This document shows positions 1 through 8,627 of a DNA stretch of 64,000 nucleotides, piece by piece. Position numbers and translations under genes: made by a program. This stretch comes from Haliovirga abyssi. Lineage in GTDB: Bacteria > Fusobacteriota > Fusobacteriia > Fusobacteriales > Haliovirgaceae. The stretch lies in the NCBI RefSeq assembly GCF_030295325.1, contig NZ_AP027059.1, positions 1,484,637 through 1,548,636 of the forward strand, in the 5' to 3' direction. A model generated the notes under the pieces. It was not told where the DNA came from. It saw nothing but the letters and a program-made list of their open reading frames with translations, and did no database searches. The first letter of the stretch is position 1. The number at the start of each line of letters is the position of its first letter.

Positions 1-106
1 GGGCGAATTTGCATTTTAAATCCCCCCAACTCATTATAACATATTTTTCACAATCACATAAATTAAAAATATAACATACCCTACTTCTAACATTTACACC
101 AAAACA

Positions 107-147
107 AAAAAGCTCCCCAGCAATTTAAAAATTGCCAAGAAGCTTTT
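107..147 (-). terminator. Rho-independent terminator of the mbx operon
   Basis: Reading the minus strand, an AAGCT...AGCTT stem with an inner GCAATTT/AAATTGC stem is followed by a run of T. It lies about 25 bases past the stop of the ferredoxin-flavoprotein fusion gene, as expected for the end of the 13-gene operon. The first ~100 bases of the window beyond it show no gene. Confidence 0.8.
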
Positions 148-171
148 CTATTTATTCTTTTTTATCCTCTA

Positions 172-2013
172 CTATTTTTTCTTATTCTTCCCATTCATCA
201 AATACTCATCAATAGCTTTTGCTGCTTCATGTCCATCAGCAATACCATGAATTACATCTGGTCCTTGTACAATATCTCCTCCTGCGAACAACCAATCTAC
301 ACCTTCTACTTGTCTATTTTTTCCTATTTTTGTTATTTTTCCTCTTGTTATTCCTAGTTTTTCTTCTAATTCTTTATCCAAATATGAATAATCTGGTGAT
401 TGTCCAATTGATACATAAACTTGTGTTCCTTCTACCATTTTTACATCACTTGTATCAAATTGTGGATTAAATCTATGTTGACCATCAAATATTGATAAAC
501 ATTTAAATCCTTTTACACCTTTAATATTTCCTTTATCATCTAACATTACTTCTTGTGGCCCACATCCAAGTTGATATTTAATTCCTTCTTCCATACCTTC
601 TTCATATTCTTCTCTATCTGCTGGAAGTTGCTCCTCATTTTCAAGAGCTATTAATTTAACATCACTTTTACCATATTTTATTTCTTGCAATCTAATTAAA
701 CTTCTCGCTACATCAAATGCAACGTTTCCTCCACCTATAACTACTGCACTTTTATGTACATCAATATCTTTTATTACACCTCTAGCGAAATCTCTTACTT
801 GTGGTAAGAAATCCATTGCTAAATGTACATCTTTATGGTCTGAATTAGGTATATTAAGACCTCTTGCTCCAAAAAATCCTGTTCCTAAAAATACAACATC
901 ATATTTTGAATGTAACTCTTCAAGCTGAATATCTTTTCCAACTTGTGTATTTGTATGTATTTTTACCCCAATTTTTTCTATAAAGCTAATATCTTTATCT
1001 AATGAATAATCAGGCAATCTATATTGAGGTATTCCATATCTCATAACTCCACCTGCTAAAGGCATAGCTTCAAATATATCTACTTCATAGCCCATTGTCC
1101 TTAAGTAATATCCTGCTGAAATTCCTGCTGGTCCAGCCCCTACTATTGCTACTTTTCCTTCTCCACCTTTTGAAACATTTGCCAAAACAACTTTTTCATA
1201 ATCTTCTTCAGGCGTATTATCTACAATATACCTTTTTAGCCATCTTATAGATACTGCTTCTCCACGATTTCCCAATGCACAAGCTGTTTCACACTTGTGA
1301 GTACATATTCTTCCACATACTCCAGGTAATGGATTAGTTTTGTATAACCAGTCTACTCCTTCTTCCAGATCATCTTTCCATATAGAAAGAATATATTCTG
1401 GTATATTCATTGTAGCAGGACAAGTTTTTGTACAAATTCCACACTCTACACATCTTGAAGCCTCTGCTATTGCTGTCTCTTTTGAAAAACCTTTTACAAT
1501 TTCAATAAATGAATCTTTTCTTTCATCAGCTTCTAATCCTACCATATCATATCTTTTCAAATCCAAAAGTTCTGACACTTCATCTCTTACATAAGCATTT
1601 TCATATTTTATATCATGAATACCATTTTCTTTTGGTAAAAAATAGAAATCATCGACATCTTTTGATATATGAACATATTCTTTTGTCATTGTAAGAGAAT
1701 TTGTAGTACAAATATCTACACACAACCCACAAAATGTACATCGTCCATAATCTATAGCTGGTTTTTCTGGTTTAGAGCCATCTTCATCTGGCAATTCTTC
1801 TCTTTCTTGCATAACTATTGCATTTGTTGGACATATTTCAGAACAAGTCCCACACCCTATACATTTTTCCCAATCATTTGCATGAAATCCTCTATATCTA
1901 TCTGCTGCTTCTCTTGGATTTTCAAATATATCTTCCATGGGAATTGATATAGGTTTTTTTACTAAGTATTTCCATGCTTTTATTGGTGCAAAAAAATTCT
2001 TTTTATTTCCCAT
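172..2013 (-). CDS. Fused two-[4Fe-4S] ferredoxin (MbxN/NuoI-like) and GltD/NfnB-type NAD(P)H flavoprotein
   Basis: This 613-residue protein is the last gene of the mbx operon. Two ferredoxin motifs come first (C51-C54-C57-C61 and C92-C95-C98-C102), in the place normally taken by the electron-input subunit MbxN/MbhN/NuoI. A GltD-type domain follows, with its own cluster ligands (C188/191/194/198 and C233/237/241/245), an FAD-binding VGAGPAG motif (291-297) and a second dinucleotide motif GGGNVAFD (427-434) expected to bind NAD(P)H. Known family members (GltD, NfnB) move electrons between NAD(P)H, FAD and iron-sulfur clusters. I infer that it couples ferredoxin and NAD(P)H at the peripheral arm of the complex. 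It starts 12 bases after mbxL behind an AGGGAGGA-like site. A 'glutamate synthase small chain' label would be misleading, since no GltB lies nearby. Whether NAD or NADP is used cannot be read from the sequence. Confidence 0.88.
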   Translation of the reverse strand: MGNKKNFFAPIKAWKYLVKKPISIPMEDIFENPREAADRYRGFHANDWEKCIGCGTCSEICPTNAIVMQEREELPDEDGSKPEKPAIDYGRCTFCGLCVDICTTNSLTMTKEYVHISKDVDDFYFLPKENGIHDIKYENAYVRDEVSELLDLKRYDMVGLEADERKDSFIEIVKGFSKETAIAEASRCVECGICTKTCPATMNIPEYILSIWKDDLEEGVDWLYKTNPLPGVCGRICTHKCETACALGNRGEAVSIRWLKRYIVDNTPEEDYEKVVLANVSKGGEGKVAIVGAGPAGISAGYYLRTMGYEVDIFEAMPLAGGVMRYGIPQYRLPDYSLDKDISFIEKIGVKIHTNTQVGKDIQLEELHSKYDVVFLGTGFFGARGLNIPNSDHKDVHLAMDFLPQVRDFARGVIKDIDVHKSAVVIGGGNVAFDVARSLIRLQEIKYGKSDVKLIALENEEQLPADREEYEEGMEEGIKYQLGCGPQEVMLDDKGNIKGVKGFKCLSIFDGQHRFNPQFDTSDVKMVEGTQVYVSIGQSPDYSYLDKELEEKLGITRGKITKIGKNRQVEGVDWLFAGGDIVQGPDVIHGIADGHEAAKAIDEYLMNGKNKKK

Positions 2014-2025
2014 ATTAATTCCTCC

Positions 2026-3135
2026 CTACCTATCAATTTCAGGAGCACAAACTCCCATTGTATCTAGCCAAATTGCCACATCATCTAGTCTAGTCCCTGG
2101 CAAATATTTTTCAATTCCAAGAAGCCCTTGAGGATATGATGCTCCTCTTACTGCTATTCTATAAGGCTGTCTACTTCCATCAGAAACTATATAATATCCA
2201 TATTCTCCTCTTGAAGATTCTATATGTGAGAACACTTGACCTTTTGGTATTCTCCATTTTAATGCACTTCCAGTAGATACTTTTGCTCTAACTGGTCCAT
2301 CTTTTGGCATTTTCTCTAAAACTTGTCTAATTATTCTTATACTTTGTTTTACTTCTTTATATTTTGTTTCAAGTCTTGTATATGCATCAGAATAATTCGC
2401 CACAGGTACTTCAAATTCTACTTGATCATATCTTGCATATGGATCAACTTTTCTTATATCATAAGCCTTTCCACTTGAAGTCCTAAGCCCTATTCCAGTA
2501 ACTCCCAATTCTCTTGCTACTTCTTCTGGTAAAACTATATTATCTTTTGTCCTATTTATTATAGTAGAGTTTCTTAAAATCAGGTCTTCATATTCAGAAA
2601 GCCTTCCTTCTAATTTATCTAATACATTTTCTATCTTTTTCTCTATCCCTTTTGGCAAATCTTTTCTAACTCCGCCTACTACAATATACATATGGTATAC
2701 TCTTGCACCAGTTATCTCTTCAAATATATCTAAGATTAAATCTCTTTCTGTAATTGCCCAATTTGGACCAGTATATAGACCTGTTGGTCCTCCAATTCCT
2801 CCAAATGCCATCATATGTATCCCAATTCTTGCTAGTTCTAATATTATCATTCTTATCCAATGAGCTCTTTCAGGCACTTCAATATTTCCTAATGCTTCTG
2901 CTCCCATTGCATATACCATCTCATTAATATCAGGTTCTACCACACATATTCTTGGAATTAAAGCTATATTATTTGTCCAAAGTCTTCTTTCCATCAATTT
3001 TTCAAATCCTCTATGTAACATTCCAGGTAATGGTCTTGCTCTTTTTACTATATCTCCATCCACGTATAAATGCACACTAAAATTTCCATGCATTCCAGGA
3101 TGATTAGGCCCTAAAAACAGTTTTAATTCTCTCAT
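2026..3135 (-). CDS. mbxL: Mbx/MBS catalytic large subunit (NuoD / NiFe hydrogenase large subunit homologue), MbxL
   Basis: This 369-residue protein belongs to the NuoD / group 4 hydrogenase large-subunit family: GPNHPGMHG at the N terminus and an RxC motif near residue 62. A true hydrogenase has RxCxxC and DPCxxC to hold the NiFe centre. Here they read R-I-C64-V-V-E67 and D358-T-M360-G-V-C363, so one cysteine of each pair is kept and the other is replaced by Glu or Met. From memory, loss of half the NiFe ligands is the hallmark of MBX/MBS, the ferredoxin-linked sulfane-sulfur reductase, as opposed to the H2-evolving MBH. The start overlaps the end of mbxK by 4 bases. The protein should sit in the cytoplasmic arm next to MbxJ. 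Its actual substrate (polysulfide, or an electron relay to the fused flavoprotein) is not decided by sequence. Confidence 0.87.
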   Translation of the reverse strand: MRELKLFLGPNHPGMHGNFSVHLYVDGDIVKRARPLPGMLHRGFEKLMERRLWTNNIALIPRICVVEPDINEMVYAMGAEALGNIEVPERAHWIRMIILELARIGIHMMAFGGIGGPTGLYTGPNWAITERDLILDIFEEITGARVYHMYIVVGGVRKDLPKGIEKKIENVLDKLEGRLSEYEDLILRNSTIINRTKDNIVLPEEVARELGVTGIGLRTSSGKAYDIRKVDPYARYDQVEFEVPVANYSDAYTRLETKYKEVKQSIRIIRQVLEKMPKDGPVRAKVSTGSALKWRIPKGQVFSHIESSRGEYGYYIVSDGSRQPYRIAVRGASYPQGLLGIEKYLPGTRLDDVAIWLDTMGVCAPEIDR

Positions 3136-3644
3136 CTTTCTTCACCTTCTTTTTTAAAATCCACATTATAATCTCTTTTAGCATATTTTTTATCTGAATA
3201 TTTTTGTGGATCGAAATCTTTTCTCATTGGCGGAATATCATCCCATAATTCTAAAAACAACCCTTTTTTAGAATCTTCATTTCCTTCAAATTCAACACCA
3301 AAAAATTCATGAACATCTCTTTCATAAAATTTTGCTCCAGGAAAAATAGGTACAATTGTTTTAAACAGAGGTTTTTCTCTATCTAATCTTGTTCTTACTT
3401 GAATTGTAATTCCAGTTTCCCAATTCATCAAAATAAACACTAATTGAAACTCTTTATCATCAATAAAGTCAACGCATGTTAAAAATGTTAATTGATTCCA
3501 ACCAATAGATTTTAAATATGCTAATATTGCATGAATATCTCTACTTTCAAAATCAAAACTAACTTGTTGCTTGGTAGGCTGTTCTATATTAAGTACATTA
3601 TATTTAGATTTAATATCCTCTATTATTTTATTCATGGAATTCAT
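3132..3644 (-). CDS. mbxK: Mbx subunit K (NuoC-like 30-kDa subunit)
   Basis: This protein of about 170 residues has the NuoC signature E-R-D-V-H-E-F-F-G-V near its middle. It is a structural part of the peripheral arm, pairing with MbxL. I chose the ATG at 3644 because it stands about 9 bases after a GGGAGGTGG ribosome binding site. An upstream TTG at 3665 would overlap that site, and ATGs at 3653 and 3635 remain possible. The gene overlaps the end of mbxJ and the start of mbxL, which suggests translational coupling. NuoC-type subunits carry no cofactor, and no clustered cysteines are seen. Confidence 0.85.
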   Translation of the reverse strand: MNSMNKIIEDIKSKYNVLNIEQPTKQQVSFDFESRDIHAILAYLKSIGWNQLTFLTCVDFIDDKEFQLVFILMNWETGITIQVRTRLDREKPLFKTIVPIFPGAKFYERDVHEFFGVEFEGNEDSKKGLFLELWDDIPPMRKDFDPQKYSDKKYAKRDYNVDFKKEGEER

Positions 3645-4176
3645 CTTTAACATCCACCTCCCCAAGTGCTAACTTTTGATTTTCTTCATACCACTCTTTA
3701 TTTTCCTGATATTTTTTCCATCCATTAGCTGTTCCTGCTTTTATTTTATCCATTAAATCTTTAAAAGCATTCATTACCGCTTCTGGTCTTGGCATACATC
3801 CTGCTACAAAAACATCTACTGGAATATAGTTATCTAATTTGTTTATAGTTGAATAAGAATCATAATACACTCCTCCATTTAATGTACAAGAGCCAAATCC
3901 TATTACATATTTTGGATTTAACATTTGCTCATAACTATATATTACTCTTCTTAATGTTTTAGCACTTAAATACCCAGTTACTAATAATACATCTGATTGT
4001 CTTGGTGTTGCCATTGGTCCCATTCCTATTCTTTCCATATCAAATCTTGATGTCATTGCAGGTGGTAACTCTATGGCACCACATCCTGTACAAAAATGCA
4101 TCATCCACATTGATTTTCCTCTAAAAAAATCTCCTAATTCTTCCCATGTTTTTCTATCTTTTTCATCTAAAACCAT
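3628..4176 (-). CDS. mbxJ: Mbx subunit J (NuoB-like, proximal [4Fe-4S] cluster)
   Basis: This 182-residue protein is the NuoB / hydrogenase small-subunit homologue. The cluster ligands are visible as F-C-T-G-C-G near residue 30, G-S-C-T near 95 and A-G-C-M-P-R-P near 125, the pattern that binds the proximal (N2-equivalent) [4Fe-4S] cluster. In complex I and group 4 hydrogenases this cluster delivers electrons to the site formed with the large subunit. The start has a GGGGGTGA site 4 bases upstream and overlaps mbxM by 10 bases. Confidence 0.88.
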   Translation of the reverse strand: MVLDEKDRKTWEELGDFFRGKSMWMMHFCTGCGAIELPPAMTSRFDMERIGMGPMATPRQSDVLLVTGYLSAKTLRRVIYSYEQMLNPKYVIGFGSCTLNGGVYYDSYSTINKLDNYIPVDVFVAGCMPRPEAVMNAFKDLMDKIKAGTANGWKKYQENKEWYEENQKLALGEVDVKDEFHE

Positions 4177-5084
4177 ATTGTCACCCCCAAACCAGTAAAT
4201 ACTACAACTAAAGCTTGAACAACTGCCATAGCTAATGGTACTTTATAATAGAATTTAATTAAATCATCTATTTTAAATCTTCCTACAGCTGTTGCTATCA
4301 TTGTAGTTAATGTATATACTAAGAAATATTTTGTTAAAAATGCTATTATAGTTGGTCCTCCACCTAAAAATAGATTTACAAACAAACTCACTTCTATAAA
4401 TGTAGAAAACTCATGTTGTAAAATAAGCATTGCTAAATGTTTTCCACCATATTCTACCAATGGTCCTGATGCTATTTCCGCTGGAGCTATTGGTGTGTCA
4501 AATGGTTTTTTCCCTAACATTCCCATAAGAGAAACAAAAGCAACTATCCCACCTAATGGAAATCTAAACATATTCCAATATAGAAATCCGCCTTGTTGCA
4601 AATGAGCTATTGTTGATATAGAAGATGTTTTAAATCCAAATATAATAGTCATAACTGTTATTATAAATGGAAGCTCATATCCAACCATTTGAGTCAAAGC
4701 TCTCATTACTCCAATACTTGCCCAAGGATTTCCTGACCCAACAGCACTCATTGCCATACCAAGAGAACCTATTGCAAGCAAATAAGTTATTACAAAAAAA
4801 TTATCCATATTATCAAATGATATAATTCCTGCAACTGGCATAAATATTAATGTAGCCATAGTTCCACCTAACGCCATCATAACGCCAAAATCATATATCC
4901 AACCATGTGAGATTGGTTCTTTACTCATTGCTTTAAATATATCTAAAAATGTTTGATACCAAGGCGGTCCAAATCTTTTGTGTATTCTAGCTGTGATTTT
5001 ACGCTGAATACCATCAAGAGAAACCTGCCATGCAAATGCAAATAGCAAAAGTCCAAATCCTATAATAAATCCCATATAATTCAT
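4167..5084 (-). CDS. mbxM: Mbx subunit M (NuoH-like membrane anchor)
   Basis: This 305-residue integral membrane protein with about eight hydrophobic segments belongs to the NuoH/HyfC family (R-K-I-T-A-R-I-H-K-R-F-G-P-P near residue 30; G-K-K-P-F-D-T-P and the acidic P-A-E-I-A-S-G-P-L-V-E-Y motif near 200). In complex I this subunit joins the redox arm to the ion-pumping arm through a chain of acidic residues. It lies before mbxJ rather than after mbxL. As I recall, that order distinguishes archaeal mbx operons from mbh operons. An AGGAGG site precedes the ATG. Confidence 0.88.
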   Translation of the reverse strand: MNYMGFIIGFGLLLFAFAWQVSLDGIQRKITARIHKRFGPPWYQTFLDIFKAMSKEPISHGWIYDFGVMMALGGTMATLIFMPVAGIISFDNMDNFFVITYLLAIGSLGMAMSAVGSGNPWASIGVMRALTQMVGYELPFIITVMTIIFGFKTSSISTIAHLQQGGFLYWNMFRFPLGGIVAFVSLMGMLGKKPFDTPIAPAEIASGPLVEYGGKHLAMLILQHEFSTFIEVSLFVNLFLGGGPTIIAFLTKYFLVYTLTTMIATAVGRFKIDDLIKFYYKVPLAMAVVQALVVVFTGLGVTIWF

Positions 5085-6904
5085 GCCCTACCTCCTAACA
5101 TAAATATTACAGATACTATAACTACTATCCACAAAACCGCAACTGCTGGTCTAAAACTAAAGAATATTTTTGATACCATATCCCCTAAATCTTTTACTCT
5201 TGTTCCTATTGAAAATAAAAATTCCTCAACTTTAGGATGTTTTTCATAAAGTCTTTCAAATGGTGCATAATAATTAGATGAATAATGATATAGCTCAGGA
5301 GAATGAATAAACTCTGCTGAAGTATAAGTATCCATTAATCCAACTTTTCTTGATTTTGGTAATACCAAGAATATTATTAATGCTATTATAAATCCAAATG
5401 TAAATACGACTGACATCCAAGTTGCATTTAAATTTCCATTATTAGCTATTATATTTAATCCATCTATTTTTATTGGAATCATTCCAACTGATTTTTCTAT
5501 TTTTCCTATATATTTCAACATAACTGTTGGAAATATTCCAAAATATTGTGTTAATGCTGAGATAGCTATCATAGGTATAAGCATTAACATAGGAGCTTCT
5601 TTTACATCTTTATGTTCAGGTAACTCTTGTCCCAAAAATACTGTTGACAATGGTCTAAACACGTATAAGAATGAACCTACACTTCCAAAGAAAGCAGCCA
5701 TTGCTATAAATACCATTCCATGTTTTACTAACGATTGAAATATCAACCACTTAGATACAAATCCACCCATAGGAGGAATTCCAGCTAAAGATATTATCGC
5801 CATTAAATACACAACAAATGTAACTGGCATTTTATGAATCATTCCACCTAATTTTGACATTTTAGTTGTACCAGTTCTATATGCTACAACTGCTGCTGCT
5901 AAGAACATTGCTGAAGTTGCCATTGCATGATTAAATATATGCATTAGTCCTCCTGCCATTCCAATTGAATCATTTAATGCTATTCCTATTAATATATATC
6001 CACTATTACTTACAGTAGAATATGCTATCAATCTTTTCATATCATCTTGCTTTATGGCCATTAATGTACCTACTACAATACTTATAGCTCCTAAAATCAA
6101 TAAAATATAATTTTGATAAGGAACTCCTAATATTTTTAAACTGCTTCCAAATGCTTTTCCTGACGGCAATACAGCTACTGTTAAAAATGCTATAAATGCT
6201 CCCATTTTTACTAATCCACCTGATAATACTGGTGAAAATGTATGTGGTGCATTCCCATGCGCAAGAGGAAGCCAAATATGGAATGGAAAAATTCCAAGTT
6301 TGGTAAGTCCTGCCATTACTAATAGGAAAAACATTCCTGTAGCAAGTAATGGATCTTTTGCGACACTAGCTAACACTGCCACAGTGTCAAATGTATTATA
6401 TTTTGAATATAAAAACATTATCCCAAACAGCATTGAAAACGAACCTGCTGTACTAATTGTATAATATACAACTGATGCCTTTCTTGATTTTCCTAGAGGT
6501 ATTATGAACATAGAACCCCAAACAACTATCTCCCAAAATACAAATATTCCTAATAAGTTGCTCGAAAAAAACAATCCTATTGTTCCTGCTAATGACAACA
6601 AATATAAAAAATTATATGATGCAGGATATATTAGTCTTTCCATCCAATATATATTAAAGAACGAAGCTCCTACATAAGTTAATGTCATTACCATTGCAAA
6701 AAACCATCCATAAGGTGTTATCTTAAATTGAAAAATATTTTGACCTGAAACCACAGATAAATCTTTATAACTATACAATACAATTAATGTTATTAATGAT
6801 ATTATAACAGTTATCCATGCTCCAGATTTTTTATTTAATTTTGTGGTAAAATAAGCTGCTACTCCACCAACCATAATTAACAATATTAAATTTATTAAGC
6901 TCAT
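5081..6904 (-). CDS. mbxH': Mbx subunit H' (second NuoL/MnhD-like antiporter subunit)
   Basis: This 607-residue protein has about 14-16 hydrophobic helices and belongs to the Mrp antiporter / NuoL-NuoM-NuoN family. The signature K-L-G-I-F-P-F-H-I-W-L-P-L-A-H is near residue 205, with further membrane-embedded Lys and His residues downstream. It is longer than the neighbouring MbxH and ends in a soluble stretch (about 520-575) plus a final helix. Two adjacent antiporter subunits (H and H') separate Mbx from the one-H hydrogenase Mbh, and imply a second ion-translocation channel. It begins 15 bases after mbxH with a GGAGGGG site and overlaps mbxM by 4 bases. Confidence 0.87.
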   Translation of the reverse strand: MSLINLILLIMVGGVAAYFTTKLNKKSGAWITVIISLITLIVLYSYKDLSVVSGQNIFQFKITPYGWFFAMVMTLTYVGASFFNIYWMERLIYPASYNFLYLLSLAGTIGLFFSSNLLGIFVFWEIVVWGSMFIIPLGKSRKASVVYYTISTAGSFSMLFGIMFLYSKYNTFDTVAVLASVAKDPLLATGMFFLLVMAGLTKLGIFPFHIWLPLAHGNAPHTFSPVLSGGLVKMGAFIAFLTVAVLPSGKAFGSSLKILGVPYQNYILLILGAISIVVGTLMAIKQDDMKRLIAYSTVSNSGYILIGIALNDSIGMAGGLMHIFNHAMATSAMFLAAAVVAYRTGTTKMSKLGGMIHKMPVTFVVYLMAIISLAGIPPMGGFVSKWLIFQSLVKHGMVFIAMAAFFGSVGSFLYVFRPLSTVFLGQELPEHKDVKEAPMLMLIPMIAISALTQYFGIFPTVMLKYIGKIEKSVGMIPIKIDGLNIIANNGNLNATWMSVVFTFGFIIALIIFLVLPKSRKVGLMDTYTSAEFIHSPELYHYSSNYYAPFERLYEKHPKVEEFLFSIGTRVKDLGDMVSKIFFSFRPAVAVLWIVVIVSVIFMLGGRA

Positions 6905-6919
6905 CGATTCCCCTCCTTT

Positions 6920-8293
6920 CTATATTTTTAATAAAACTAGAGGCATTATACCCATAAATACTATTAATACTCCCAATATTCCTACACTACATTTTAAAAT
7001 AAATTCTCCATCTAAAGAAAGTGATGTTACATATTTTTCAGATGTTTCGACTCCTTCTTCTCCAGGAACCCATAATTTTGATAACAATCTAACATAATAT
7101 ACACCTTCTATTAAACTTGAGATTAATAGTACTACTGCTACCCATTCGTGATTTCCATTAAATATAGCAATTAAAACTTTTAATTTAACATAAAATCCAA
7201 AAAACATTGGAAGTCCTATTATTGACATTGCTGCTGTTGTAAATCCAAATCCCATTATTTTATGCTTATTAAATATTCCTCTTAAATCTTCTACTTTATC
7301 ACTACCTGCTTGAATAGCTAATGCTCCTGCTATAGAAAACATAATTAATTTTGCAACTGCATTATTTACAATTTGTAATATAGCTACATCATCAAGTTTC
7401 AATAAAAATAGAGTAACTATAAGACCTGCTTGAGCAATACTTGAAAATAGAAGTATCTTTCTTAACGAATTTCCTGAAAATGCTGCTGTTTCCGCTAAGA
7501 ATAAAGTCAATAATGAAATTGTTATTAATACTATTGATAAATTTTGTGATATTAATAATGTTTGAGAAAATAATCTACCAAACACAAACATTATTGCTGC
7601 TGCATATACAGAGGCAAATATCGGTCCTGATAATTTATTTGTAGAGTTATAAACTCCTTTTACCCAACCATTAAATGGAAATAATTTTGATTCTACTGCA
7701 ATTCCAGCAAATATTAAAACTATTGGTAATAATAATACTCCGCTTGTAACTCCAGGAGCATATAATTTTCCTCTCAAATCAGCCATATTAAGAGTTCCAA
7801 ATATATTATATATAATTATTATTCCAAATAGATATAAACTTGATCCAACTGTTCCAATAATCAAATAATTAAATGAATGTCTATATTTTTTAGTCATTGC
7901 AGATATTATATATCCTGATATTGAAGCAATCTCTAAGAATACAAATAAGTTAAATAGATCTCCTGTAAGTACCATTCCGTTTACAGCTGCTAAAGATACA
8001 ATTAATACAGAAGCATATTTTTTCACTTCACTATATCCCATAATAACTGCTAATGCAAAGATTATATTAACGATTAATATTCCTGTAAAACTATATCCAT
8101 CCAAAACAAGTGTAATTCCAAATGGCGGTTTCCAATTACCAATATTATAAATTCCATATTTCACCACTGATAAAAGATATAAATTTATAGCTATTGATAA
8201 AGATAATAATATTTTAGCTCCTCTTTTCCACATTACTGATATAAATGCTAACAATAGAGGAAATGCTACTAACAATACTGGACTATTCATCAT
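6920..8293 (-). CDS. mbxH: Mbx subunit H (MnhD/NuoN-like Na+/H+ antiporter subunit)
   Basis: This 457-residue polytopic membrane protein is homologous to MrpD/MnhD and MbhH. The motif E-S-K-L-F-P-F-N-G-W-V-K-G-V-Y around residue 200 holds the conserved pair of membrane glutamate/lysine residues typical of these antiporters. It follows mbxG with an 11-base overlap and uses a GGAGG site. With MbxA-G it should form the Na+/H+ exchanging half of the complex. That sodium is the coupling ion is an inference from the Mrp-like gene set. Confidence 0.87.
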   Translation of the reverse strand: MMNSPVLLVAFPLLLAFISVMWKRGAKILLSLSIAINLYLLSVVKYGIYNIGNWKPPFGITLVLDGYSFTGILIVNIIFALAVIMGYSEVKKYASVLIVSLAAVNGMVLTGDLFNLFVFLEIASISGYIISAMTKKYRHSFNYLIIGTVGSSLYLFGIIIIYNIFGTLNMADLRGKLYAPGVTSGVLLLPIVLIFAGIAVESKLFPFNGWVKGVYNSTNKLSGPIFASVYAAAIMFVFGRLFSQTLLISQNLSIVLITISLLTLFLAETAAFSGNSLRKILLFSSIAQAGLIVTLFLLKLDDVAILQIVNNAVAKLIMFSIAGALAIQAGSDKVEDLRGIFNKHKIMGFGFTTAAMSIIGLPMFFGFYVKLKVLIAIFNGNHEWVAVVLLISSLIEGVYYVRLLSKLWVPGEEGVETSEKYVTSLSLDGEFILKCSVGILGVLIVFMGIMPLVLLKI

Positions 8294-8627
8294 CTTTTAC
8301 CTCCATTTCATCCAAATCAAAAGTTCCATATTTTGCATAAATATTTTTTGCAAATGCAAGTCCTACTGCAGTTACTCCTACTCCTATTACAATTGAGGTA
8401 AGAACTAACGCTTGTGGCAATGGATCTACAAACTTTATCATATTATTATTAAATACTTTTGTAAATATAGGTGCTACTCCACCTTTTACATATCCTATAG
8501 ATATTATAAATAAATTTAATCCAACATCAAGCACATTTAAAGAAATTAATATTTTTAATAAATTTCTTTCTGTTAACATTCCATAAATTCCTATTAATAT
8601 TAATATTATAAATAAATATTGTATCAT
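8283..8627 (-). CDS. mbxG: Mbx subunit G (MnhC/NuoK-like)
   Basis: A 114-residue protein with three hydrophobic helices, matching MnhC/MrpC and NuoK: a G-I-Y-G-M-L-T-E-R-N-L-L-K-I-L-I-S turn, then an A-L-V-L-T-S-I-V-I-G-V helix near residue 80. It is a small antiporter subunit lying between MnhB-like and MnhD-like genes, exactly as in mrp and mbx operons. It overlaps its neighbours by 1 and 11 bases. Confidence 0.87.
   Translation of the reverse strand: MIQYLFIILILIGIYGMLTERNLLKILISLNVLDVGLNLFIISIGYVKGGVAPIFTKVFNNNMIKFVDPLPQALVLTSIVIGVGVTAVGLAFAKNIYAKYGTFDLDEMEVKDDE

Noticed and set aside
172-2013. Glutamate synthase small subunit
   Set aside because: No glutamate synthase large subunit is near, the N-terminal ferredoxin domain is atypical for GltD, and the gene closes an mbx operon.
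2026-4176. Calling the complex a NiFe hydrogenase or complex I
   Set aside because: Half of the NiFe cysteines are missing, so an active hydrogenase is unlikely. The NuoE/F/G dehydrogenase module is absent, and Mrp-type subunits and gene order fit Mbx.
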